A stretch of DNA of 21,418 nucleotides. Source: a virus. A program made the translations under genes and the position numbers. Below, in pieces: positions 13,779 through 20,859 of the stretch; within the stretch, counting starts at the first letter, position 1; every line of letters begins with the position of its first letter. Location: IMG/VR virus record IMGVR_UViG_3300046467_000846, positions 1 to 21,418 of that record. One strand, written 5' to 3'. The notes beneath the pieces were generated by a model that saw nothing but the letters and a program-made list of their open reading frames with translations, was not told the DNA's origin and did no database searches.

Positions 13779-16049
13779 TTAAAATCCTTTGCGTTGTTGG
13801 CTGCCGTAAACTGGTCTAGTGCCGTTTGGGCGATGCATACTAAACATCCCCCGATAATTTCCTCCACCCATCCTGCCAGGGGTGATCGGTGAGGGCGACC
13901 CCGGCATACTTGCCACGGATCCGAAAGATCCTGGCGCAATCTGATTCTGTGGATACGTTCCTTGACGGCTAAACATGCCCTGGTGATTCCATTGTTCTTG
14001 CGGCGCACCGCCCATCCTTACGGTTATCGGAGACGGTTGAGACGTTCCCCCCCCCATTATTCCTGGTGTGATCGGTGACGGTTGAGCTGCTCCCATGCCG
14101 CCCATCGTTCCCGGCGTGATCGGAGACGGTTGAGACGTTCCACCGCCGCCCATCGTTCCCGGTGTGATCGGAGACGGTTGAGATGCCCCGTCTCCGCCCA
14201 TCGTTCCCGGCGTAATAGGTGACGGGGCACCGAAGAACGGGGTCTGCCCGCCGCCTAATGTTCCTGGCGTAATGGGAGACGGGGAACCGAATTGCGTTCC
14301 CCTCCAATTATCCGGTGTTTGTGTTTGGGTAAACTGTGCAGCTGTTCCGTCTCCGCCCATTGTTCCTGGGGTGATCTGGCCCGACCCGGCAGCAACCGCA
14401 GAATCCCCAGCCCCCATTGTTCCTGGGGTCATCGGGGATGGAGAACCGTATTGCGCTCCCCTCCAAGCGTTTGGATTCTGTGCCAAGTTGAATTGTGCCG
14501 CTGTTCCAGCACTGCCCAGGGCTCCTGGGGTTATCTGACCCGTTCCCGTAACAGGAGCGGGGGTTGCTGCCGCAGCTGCCGCATCAGGTGCAGCCGCTGC
14601 CTGTTGGGCACCTTGGGAACCTTGGGCACCTATCGTTGGGTCGTATGTTCCGTAAGCTCCACCCTGCGCGCCGGGGCCAAGCACGGGTTTGCCTTGTTTG
14701 TATGTTTGCCACGCATTGTTTCTAGCTGTGTTGTACGCCTCCTGACTCATGCCCACCCGCTCACCGAATGTCTGGTCACCTCTCCATCCACTTGGGTCTT
14801 GAGCCATGGCGTATTGCTCTGGCGAAACTCCCGTGAAGTCTTGGAAGCCTGACATCATTTGTTGATTGAAATTGTTTACAGCTGTGTTGTACGCCTCCTG
14901 ACTCATGCCGTATTGTTCGAGGAATGTCTGACCACCCGCCGCTGGCTCGGCTGCTTGACCAACCACTGGCTCGGCTGCTTGATCAACCACTGGATCGGAT
15001 GCTCTTGCGACTGGCGTAATCTGACTTATAGCGTTTTCGTCGACCCATTCCCCACCCCCTGGGTGGCCCTGGAATACCAATCCAGAGTTCGCAGCAGGCG
15101 TTAAGGGATTCACCATATTCCAGTATGCGTCGTAAGCATTGGGAGTCTGCTGGGCTACAAGGCTCGACCACGGGTCGTTTGCCATCATCTGCAGCCCGCC
15201 CAGCCAAGAATTCGATATCGGAGATCCCCTGAGCCACGAAGCGGGCCCACCACCCCACATCGGGTTCGGCTGCAACGCTTGTGAATACAATCGAGACCAA
15301 CTGTCTTTGACTATATTGGGCCACTCGTCTTCTACGGGGCCGGGTGTTGGGGGAAAGTCAGTTGGGCCTGGGCCAGGAGGTAAAGGATAAACCGTACCAC
15401 CACCGCCAGTACCGCCGGGGCCGTCATCGCCGCCGCCCATAGGCCACCAATGAGGAGGCAGGTTTTCACCAGTGTCGATGTCAGGAAGGTCGTCACCACC
15501 ACCAACGTAACCACCTTCACCTGTGTACCCTTCTTCCCAGGGCCACTTTCCCCCCCCGTGCCGCCAAATAATTTCCTGTAATTGGGGGGGGTAGTAGCTC
15601 ATCACCTCTGGGGTCAGTTCTGCTATGTTTATTCCTTCTCCACCGTAAGCTGAAGTACCAGGAACGATAGGCACCAGTTGTTCATGTTCGGGATTCCCCC
15701 CCTCTTCTTTAGTCAGCTCTTCGTGATCATATGATGATGTTGTATGACCCTGCAGCAGATTCTGTACGTAAGAAGGGTAATAGCTGGCAACTTCTTCCTT
15801 TAACGGCACCGGAGCGTTCCCACCGGGCCCATAGCCATAGTGATCGTAGACTTCGAGCGGGTTTTCCCCGTACCCGTACCAGGGTATGCCCATAAAGCCA
15901 GGCGCAGTATCTGGGATCGCAAACTGACCGCCCCCTGGGTTATACCCGCCAGCTGCGCCGATGCCGCCTGGGCCTGCGACCCACGTACCATCCACCATCG
16001 AGCCGGGGCGTATCGGCGTATATGCCCCAGGAAACACAGGTTGCACCAT
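13779..16049 (-). CDS. SPITPGTMGG-family protein 1 (large, Gly/Pro-rich)
   Basis: This 756-residue protein starts at ATG 16049, which shares its A with the portal stop (TGATG) and has GGAGG six bases upstream; a GTG one codon earlier is less likely. Residues 1-170 are Gly/Pro/Tyr-rich with loose motif relatives (P-I-R-P-G-S-M near 12, A-P-G-F-M-G near 50, P-I-V-P-G-T near 127). Residues of about 170-350 are acidic and Gly-rich, then Trp-rich. Residues 370-460 hold a duplicated helix G-M-S-Q-E-A-Y-N-T-A. Residues of about 500-750 contain 11 decapeptide copies, one shortened (S-P-I-T-V-R-M-G-G). The region after a portal gene often holds a protease or internal head protein, and no Ser/His/Asp protease motif is visible here. 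Likely a disordered virion or assembly protein. Confidence 0.78.
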   Translation of the reverse strand: MVQPVFPGAYTPIRPGSMVDGTWVAGPGGIGAAGGYNPGGGQFAIPDTAPGFMGIPWYGYGENPLEVYDHYGYGPGGNAPVPLKEEVASYYPSYVQNLLQGHTTSSYDHEELTKEEGGNPEHEQLVPIVPGTSAYGGEGINIAELTPEVMSYYPPQLQEIIWRHGGGKWPWEEGYTGEGGYVGGGDDLPDIDTGENLPPHWWPMGGGDDGPGGTGGGGTVYPLPPGPGPTDFPPTPGPVEDEWPNIVKDSWSRLYSQALQPNPMWGGGPASWLRGSPISNSWLGGLQMMANDPWSSLVAQQTPNAYDAYWNMVNPLTPAANSGLVFQGHPGGGEWVDENAISQITPVARASDPVVDQAAEPVVGQAAEPAAGGQTFLEQYGMSQEAYNTAVNNFNQQMMSGFQDFTGVSPEQYAMAQDPSGWRGDQTFGERVGMSQEAYNTARNNAWQTYKQGKPVLGPGAQGGAYGTYDPTIGAQGSQGAQQAAAAPDAAAAAATPAPVTGTGQITPGALGSAGTAAQFNLAQNPNAWRGAQYGSPSPMTPGTMGAGDSAVAAGSGQITPGTMGGDGTAAQFTQTQTPDNWRGTQFGSPSPITPGTLGGGQTPFFGAPSPITPGTMGGDGASQPSPITPGTMGGGGTSQPSPITPGTMGGMGAAQPSPITPGIMGGGTSQPSPITVRMGGAPQEQWNHQGMFSRQGTYPQNQIAPGSFGSVASMPGSPSPITPGRMGGGNYRGMFSMHRPNGTRPVYGSQQRKGF
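13858..14550 (-). repeat. Dispersed coding repeat, SPITPGTMGG units in family protein 1
   Basis: Eleven copies lie in about 690 bases. Four consecutive ones (about 14055-14225) are separated only by short A-Q-P or T-S-Q-P linkers and are nearly identical in DNA (plus-strand CCCATCGTTCCCGG then GATCGGAGACGG), so they are recent tandem duplicates. One copy near 14010-14037 has lost a codon in frame and no longer contains Pro-Gly. Confidence 0.88.
14724..14909 (-). repeat. 30-bp perfect direct repeat encoding GMSQEAYNTA
   Basis: Positions 14724-14753 and 14880-14909 are identical over 30 bases and lie 156 bases apart inside family protein 1. The duplicated helix has the context F-L-E-Q-Y-G-M-S-Q-E-A-Y-N-T-A in one copy and F-G-E-R-V-G-M-S-Q-E-A-Y-N-T-A in the other. 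A segmental duplication of about 52 codons followed by divergence explains it. Confidence 0.85.
14944..14991 (-). repeat. 24-bp tandem duplication (VVDQAAEP / VVGQAAEP)
   Basis: Two adjacent 24-base units (14944-14967 and 14968-14991) differ at one base. They encode the octapeptides V-V-D-Q-A-A-E-P and V-V-G-Q-A-A-E-P in a low-complexity linker of family protein 1. Confidence 0.85.
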
Positions 16050-17854
16050 CACATGCCTCCCATCTGCTGCGGCGGTGCGCCTACGGGCTGGCTGCCTGGG
16101 GGATTAGCGGTCTGTGTTCCGGCACCTGACATGAGCGATTGCATCTGCTGCTGCTCCTGTGCTTCCCTAGTAGGTGGGCCAGCTCGGTTGACTCGCTCCG
16201 ATGTAGTATTTGTCGCCTGCGGCGATTTCATCGCGACTGACTGAGATGGTTCACCCACAGGTTGATTCATCGGGTCGAGGTGCAGTATCTCTTCCAGCTC
16301 AGGCAGGTTGGTGTATTTCGCCATGGTTCTGGCGAACTGCTGTTGGTCAACTTGCATTCCCATCGGGATAACCAACTCTGTAAGAATCTTATTCAGCTTG
16401 GCGAGTCTCTCTTCGGGTGTTGACCCACGCAGGGAATAAGGCTCGATGTCGATGTTGTATTGCTGGAAGTCACCTTCGCGTTGCTCGGGGGTCCAAGTGA
16501 AGGGCAGTTCGATGGAGCTTCCTATTCGCTTGACTAACGGCAGCTCGATATACGGGTCTTCCCACATGTATCTGGCTAAATCACCCATGATGCCTTTATG
16601 GAACCGCGACACCTCCTGCCGCATGTCATCGATCATGCGGTTAGCCGACTGGCTCAACATCTGATCTTGCCCGAGCGTGCTGGTCTGCGCCCCCAGCCCA
16701 CCGATGGCGTCGATGTTGCCCATCAGGTAACCGAGCTGGTTACGTGTATTAATACTGAAGGCGTGTGTTTGCTGGTCGATTCCGCCATGCCGGGTGACCT
16801 GCATTCCCTGAGGATTCTGCACGCTGACGATCTCACCGTCGTTAGCATCACGCAGGCTTTCTCCATCCTTACCGGATGCCGACTGCACAAGCATAACTTC
16901 CTTCTGTCTCTCTGCCTGCCGGATCAGCTTGCGCCACATGCGGTTGACGGCATCGTTCAGATCGGTCCACTGCATGACGGGTGCAATTGGCATGGGTGTA
17001 CCGGGCACAGGCTGGTATCGCAACAGATGATAGGGCCCGTGTTCGGGGCCCTGCCACTCGCGAACCTGCAGGGGTGTTCCAGAATCCTGATCTGTGGCAC
17101 TCATCGTGAGCAGTAGATTCTGGCGTGGCAGCCACAGATCCCAGACCTCTACAAAATCCATGAAGCCGTCATGGAATGCTTCGGATCCCTGCACAATTGA
17201 TTCAGCACGGTGATCGGCACCTGTACCGTGCATACTGAACTGCGATTTCTGTTGTGGTGCTAGTCTCTCACGCGCCGACTTGTTGAACTCTTTGTTATCC
17301 TTAGCGAACTCGTAGGGCAGCCGGTACTTGTTTCCAGCGAAGGTTGCCGCCTCGTAACTGGTGGCTGACATATCCATCATCCAGTCGTCGAGTAAAACCA
17401 CATCCGCAAACGGCTGACCGGCATCATGTTTGTAGCCCAGCTCATCTCCTACATCCCTGACCTCTAGACCAACCTTTATAATCCCCATAGAGAACATGGA
17501 TTCTATGAGAGCTAGTTTTGCGGTTCCGCCGTAGTTGATTTCCGTAAGTAGATGATTGAGCGCCAGCTCCAGCTCGTAAGCGGATGCCTTCAGGTTCGGG
17601 AAATCCGTAAGCACCAGTGCCTTGGGATTCTGAGGAACCAGCTGACGCTGATAGATAGAGACAGCCATCCAGATCATGTTGACTGGAACCTTGGCTGCTG
17701 CGCCGCCCGAATCGGAGAAGTTCTTTCCGACGTACTGCTTGAGAGCCTCCAGACGATTCTGCCGGAACGGGCGTAGCTTCTTATTGCTCCACGTCATCGC
17801 TTGACGGAGCCGACCCATTTCGCGTTCGTTTAGAGGGTTTGTCTGGGCGACCAT
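16049..17854 (-). CDS. Portal protein
   Basis: This 601-residue protein forms the dodecameric ring at the head vertex through which DNA passes. Visible portal features: an N-terminal basic helix (K-K-L-R-P-F-R-Q-N-R), F-S-M-G-I-I-K-V-G-L-E near residue 123, V-V-L-L-D-D-W-M-M-D near 151, a long stem-like helix around W-T-D-L-N-D-A-V-N-R-M-W-R-K-L near 292, and a Met/Gln-rich helical C-terminus near 395-430. The length suits podovirus portals. The last 60 residues are Pro/Gln/Gly-rich and end Q-Q-M-G-G-M; those GGAGG-containing codons are the ribosome site of the next gene. The ATG at 17854 has a poor site (AAGAATTAG) and lies 14 bases after a terminator T-tract. Order terminase, portal, scaffold, capsid supports the call. 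Confidence 0.92.
   Translation of the reverse strand: MVAQTNPLNEREMGRLRQAMTWSNKKLRPFRQNRLEALKQYVGKNFSDSGGAAAKVPVNMIWMAVSIYQRQLVPQNPKALVLTDFPNLKASAYELELALNHLLTEINYGGTAKLALIESMFSMGIIKVGLEVRDVGDELGYKHDAGQPFADVVLLDDWMMDMSATSYEAATFAGNKYRLPYEFAKDNKEFNKSARERLAPQQKSQFSMHGTGADHRAESIVQGSEAFHDGFMDFVEVWDLWLPRQNLLLTMSATDQDSGTPLQVREWQGPEHGPYHLLRYQPVPGTPMPIAPVMQWTDLNDAVNRMWRKLIRQAERQKEVMLVQSASGKDGESLRDANDGEIVSVQNPQGMQVTRHGGIDQQTHAFSINTRNQLGYLMGNIDAIGGLGAQTSTLGQDQMLSQSANRMIDDMRQEVSRFHKGIMGDLARYMWEDPYIELPLVKRIGSSIELPFTWTPEQREGDFQQYNIDIEPYSLRGSTPEERLAKLNKILTELVIPMGMQVDQQQFARTMAKYTNLPELEEILHLDPMNQPVGEPSQSVAMKSPQATNTTSERVNRAGPPTREAQEQQQMQSLMSGAGTQTANPPGSQPVGAPPQQMGGM
16056..16060 (-). promoter_or_regulatory. Ribosome binding site for SPITPGTMGG-family protein 1, inside portal gene
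   Basis: GGAGG on the minus strand, six bases before the ATG at 16049. It is encoded by the final Met-Gly-Gly codons of the portal and decides the start of the overlapping downstream gene. Confidence 0.8.
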
Positions 17855-17867
17855 CTAATTCTTGTAG

Positions 17868-17908
17868 AAAAAGGCGCACGGGGCGGGGTATGCAATCACC
17901 CGTGCGCC
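17868..17908 (-). terminator. Intrinsic terminator between the 54-residue gene and portal
   Basis: A perfect 10-bp stem (17873-17882 with 17899-17908, arms GGCGCACGGG and CCCGTGCGCC) with a 16-base loop is followed on the minus strand by a run of T (17872-17868). It ends 14 bases before the portal ATG. The unpaired loop is long for a terminator but the stem and T-tract are strong. Confidence 0.85.
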
Positions 17909-17940
17909 AGGGGAGACCTCTCACATAAGAAGTCTGTGTT

Positions 17941-18105
17941 CTACTTCGCGTTGGTCGACGTGGGGGCATTCGAGCCACCCTTATCGCTGCCGCGATTTTT
18001 GTCAAATGACTCAGACTGACCGCCACCCTTGCTCGCGCCGCCCTGCGAGGAAGCGACTTGGCTGGCTAGTTTCTTCATGTGCGCGTCGGCATCGTAGGCT
18101 TGCAT
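17941..18105 (-). CDS. 54-residue Gly/Ser/Lys-rich hypothetical protein in its own transcription unit
   Basis: The ATG at 18105 has GGAG six bases upstream and gives a 54-residue protein, MQAYDADAHMKKLASQ followed by a Ser/Gly/Gln/Lys-rich tail ending N-A-K. A longer frame reaches back to 18231 with a TTG start, but it would cover the promoter and overlap the terminase end, and its extra residues look non-coding; I reject it. The helix at the start and disordered tail have no family I know. The gene sits between a promoter (18145-18174) and a terminator (17868-17908), unlike any other gene here. It could be a small virion protein or a regulator, or the transcript itself could matter. Confidence 0.6.
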   Translation of the reverse strand: MQAYDADAHMKKLASQVASSQGGASKGGGQSESFDKNRGSDKGGSNAPTSTNAK

Positions 18106-18144
18106 GACCTTCTCCAGATGTTCAGGTATTGAAACACATCGAAG

Positions 18145-18174
18145 ATTATTTGTTAAAATACATGAACATGTCAA
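18145..18174 (-). promoter_or_regulatory. Sigma70-like promoter in the terminase-portal interval
   Basis: On the minus strand TTGACA (18174-18169, a perfect -35) is followed after 18 bases by AATAAT (18150-18145, five of six to TATAAT). It lies in an AT-rich island in otherwise GC-richer DNA, between the terminase stop and the small gene start at 18105. The predicted transcript has a leader of about 30 bases. Confidence 0.7.
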
Positions 18175-18190
18175 TAGAATCTTTCCTGCT

Positions 18191-20176
18191 TTACCAGAAT
18201 TCAGTGGCTTTTTGTTTTCCTGACCACTCAATCCTCCGCGACAAAAACGAACCTACGGGGGCAACCTTGTCTTCGATTGTCGGTTCGTTATGTTCTCGTG
18301 GATTGCCCAGCTTTTGCTTAGGAACGAGGTCTACAATCCCCCTCCAGCAGAGGGCATCGGCGGTTGCCCGATCCCCGTGGTTATGCCCGGCCCCCGAAGC
18401 ATCTTCCTTCCGGCTGGATGCGGCGACGTGTTCGATACCGCCCCCCACCTGATGCTCGTAGTATTTGCATTCGTCGATAGCGGCAGATGAGGGGTTGAGG
18501 AAATAGCCGTCAGCCAGGGCCTGACGGTAACCCCCGTACAGGATTCCACGCTTTTCTCCTTGGTTGTGGTATCCCGGCTTCTTCCTTTTCTTCCGGCTTA
18601 TCTCTGTCTCCACTTCATCCAGAAAGAGCCTTGGATATTCCAGCTCCATAATCGCCCTACTGAACTGGGCACCAGTCGCACCGTTACTCTCAAAGATTAA
18701 ATAGGCTGGGCCGTTAGGCCCTTGGAACCAATGCCCGGCTGCGTGGGCCAGCCTAGCCAGATCCTGCGGCAGCGACCGGGGGCTGGCAAATTCTGCGACC
18801 TTCGACCCAGTGGAGGTGGCTATCGAGATGGAACTATTGGAACTCAGGGTGCCGCCCCCTCCAGCCGCCACGTCGATCCCCATCACATAGTCAGTGGCTG
18901 TGCTGGGTCTGCCTGTCACCAAGATCTCGCACCACAGGTGCCATTCCCCTCGGGGATTACGCACAAACTGATCTGGCTCGTATGTCTCCTTGAAGTAATC
19001 CAGCTTGCCTGTTTCCAGGGGGTCGCGGCATTTAGCCCGGCACTTCTGCAATACATCTGGGTCGAAGAATGGGCTACCTGACCGCTCGGGGTCTCGGTCG
19101 AGTTCCTCTGCGATAGATGCCGGGGTGGCACCTGTACGGGCACACTGCACGTCGTACCAGGGGCTTCTGATCTTATCCTCGATCTGAAATCCTCGATTAC
19201 GAATTAGCTCGATTGTCTTTTTGTTCCCCTTGGCGTAGTCGGAGGGCAACGGGTTGTCGTCACTTACCGTATGTACGTACCCATGGTTGATGGTGTACAA
19301 CCCTCGGTTTCGTGTCGGGTTGTCTTTCCAATCCAGAACGATCTTCTGCATGCTCGATTCGGGGCCCCTCATTGCCTCGTAGTAATACCCGGCATTGCCT
19401 TTGAATGTAGACACTATGAACCGTGAGTCAGCCGAATACTGGATACTCGACATGGCGTTGTAGTCTTGCCCGCGAGGGAACTTGGCAATCTCGTCGAAGA
19501 ACCACACCGTCTTACGCCCACCCGAACCGACATCACCTACAGCCGAGTATCCGACGATACTGCTTTCGTTCTCGCTGTTCTTCAGTAGGTGCTTCTGTGT
19601 CTTCCGCTCGAACTTCGGTCGCATCCAGAAGGGGAGCTGCTTCAGCTGAAAATCCATCTTCCACATCAGACTGTCTGGATCATCGGGATCATCGACTGCC
19701 TCTTCGGTTCGGCTGACCAGCCCAAAGGCGAACCTCTGAAAGTCGTCGTGTATAGGGTCACCGAAGATCCAATACTTCAGCAAGACCATGAGACAGATCC
19801 AAGAGGCCCCTTCACCACGCGACTTCTCAATCCCTACATCCTCATGCCCCAAACACTTTTCCAGTGTACAGATACAGGGGTCTTGATGGGGCCACGTAAT
19901 AAAGGGGATGATCCTGGGTCGAGGTCGTGGCTCGTACAGCCAGCAGAACGTATTCAGCCAGAATAGCGTATCTCGGCGGCAGATGGCCCAGAGCTGCTTC
20001 TGAAGCTCGACATCATCCAGGGCGGCTTTCTGTAGCTCCACGCGGAAGCCCAGGTTCTCGACCTCGTTTTTAGGCACGAGGTGATAGTAGGGATACCGCT
20101 CTCCATCCAGCTTAAACGAGCGGATGCCCTCATCGTAAGCGAGCATGTAGGGATTGGTATGTGCAGTGAGATCCAT
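18191..20176 (-). CDS. terL: Terminase large subunit (ATPase-nuclease)
   Basis: This 661-residue protein cuts and translocates DNA into the prohead. Using the ATG at 20176 (AGGG six bases upstream; a GTG seven codons earlier lacks a good site), the Walker A-like loop K-S-R-G-E-G-A-S-W lies near residues 118-126. Its lysine is at the front of the loop, as in lambda gpA. Walker B V-W-F-F-D-E is near 224-229, and the coupling segment I-V-S-T-F near 254. The RNase H-like nuclease shows G-I-D-V-A-A-G near 434, I-F-E-S-N-G-A near 494 and H-G-D-R-A-T-A-D-A-L near 601. All three acidic positions are present. It follows the putative small terminase by 32 bases. Confidence is high. Confidence 0.94.
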   Translation of the reverse strand: MDLTAHTNPYMLAYDEGIRSFKLDGERYPYYHLVPKNEVENLGFRVELQKAALDDVELQKQLWAICRRDTLFWLNTFCWLYEPRPRPRIIPFITWPHQDPCICTLEKCLGHEDVGIEKSRGEGASWICLMVLLKYWIFGDPIHDDFQRFAFGLVSRTEEAVDDPDDPDSLMWKMDFQLKQLPFWMRPKFERKTQKHLLKNSENESSIVGYSAVGDVGSGGRKTVWFFDEIAKFPRGQDYNAMSSIQYSADSRFIVSTFKGNAGYYYEAMRGPESSMQKIVLDWKDNPTRNRGLYTINHGYVHTVSDDNPLPSDYAKGNKKTIELIRNRGFQIEDKIRSPWYDVQCARTGATPASIAEELDRDPERSGSPFFDPDVLQKCRAKCRDPLETGKLDYFKETYEPDQFVRNPRGEWHLWCEILVTGRPSTATDYVMGIDVAAGGGGTLSSNSSISIATSTGSKVAEFASPRSLPQDLARLAHAAGHWFQGPNGPAYLIFESNGATGAQFSRAIMELEYPRLFLDEVETEISRKKRKKPGYHNQGEKRGILYGGYRQALADGYFLNPSSAAIDECKYYEHQVGGGIEHVAASSRKEDASGAGHNHGDRATADALCWRGIVDLVPKQKLGNPREHNEPTIEDKVAPVGSFLSRRIEWSGKQKATEFW

Positions 20177-20208
20177 TCGACGCCCTGTGGCGCACACCCA
20201 CTACATGT

Positions 20209-20859
20209 CTACCTGGATTGCGGTGTACTGTCTACGGCAAGTCTTGTCTGGATCACTTCCAGTACGCTAGTCTTGCTGCGTTTCAGAACGCCCTCCAGAA
20301 TCGTCTGCCGCTGTTTAATAGATTTCTCTTCAGCTACACGCATGCTCTTCTGGTCGTCGTCTTCCTTCTTGTGCCGGATTTTAGGAACGATATCCTTGAG
20401 GAACCAGCGTTTGTCTTTCTTGGCAACACTGTGCAGGCTCCAGGCACCTGGGCTGGGGGCATCGGCGGGCGAGAGATTTCTCGCTGAAAGGTGGAGGTAG
20501 ACCCATTCCACGTCATCCTCCAGCATGACGGTGCTGTCGTCTCCGAGAAACTTCGCGATCTCTTCTTCCAGACCGTTGTTGTCGGGCTCTTCCTCTTCGT
20601 CAGTTTTCTCAGCCTTGACTGGGGCCACTTTCTTCGCCGCAGCTTTTTTAGGGGCGGCTTTCTTTTTAGGCTTCGGGGGGGCCACATAGGGAAACGCCTC
20701 CACGGTATTCTTCCAGGCCAGATCCGTAGCCCGCTCGGCTTCCAATCCGCTGGCTACCAGAAACTTCTCTCGGGCCACGAGGAAGTCTTCAGCTTCCTTC
20801 GCCTTCCCCTGTCGCTGCCAGCTCTCCCGCTGCTTCTCTATTTCCTGCCGCTCGATCAT
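20209..20859 (-). CDS. Putative terminase small subunit or packaging accessory protein
   Basis: This 216-residue protein has a charged helical N-terminus (MIERQEIEKQRESWQRQGKA), a Lys/Ala/Pro linker near residues 60-85 like a histone tail, an acidic stretch (D-E-E-E-E-P-D), and a C-terminal helical part with repeated Lys/Arg (K-R-S-K-T-S-V-L-E-V-I). It precedes the large terminase, where a DNA-recognising small subunit is expected. The basic tracts suit DNA binding, but no clear helix-turn-helix is seen, so the call rests mostly on position. It starts inside the resolvase gene (overlap of 71 bases) with GGAAGG six bases before the ATG. Confidence 0.6.
   Translation of the reverse strand: MIERQEIEKQRESWQRQGKAKEAEDFLVAREKFLVASGLEAERATDLAWKNTVEAFPYVAPPKPKKKAAPKKAAAKKVAPVKAEKTDEEEEPDNNGLEEEIAKFLGDDSTVMLEDDVEWVYLHLSARNLSPADAPSPGAWSLHSVAKKDKRWFLKDIVPKIRHKKEDDDQKSMRVAEEKSIKQRQTILEGVLKRSKTSVLEVIQTRLAVDSTPQSR

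Noticed and set aside
13000-14550. Regularly recurring 30-base sequence resembling a CRISPR-like or satellite array
   Set aside because: Spacing is irregular, repeats stay in one reading frame and vary at codon third positions; it is a protein-coding repeat.
13858-14550. Internal ATG codons preceded by GG-rich sequence in each repeat as internal translation starts
   Set aside because: The upstream GGGAACG-type sequence is a poor Shine-Dalgarno match and too close to the ATG; it follows simply from the Pro-Gly-Thr-Met codons.
18106-18231. Longer version of the 54-residue protein starting at TTG
   Set aside because: It would span the promoter, the ribosome site is only one base from the TTG, and the added residues resemble no coding pattern.
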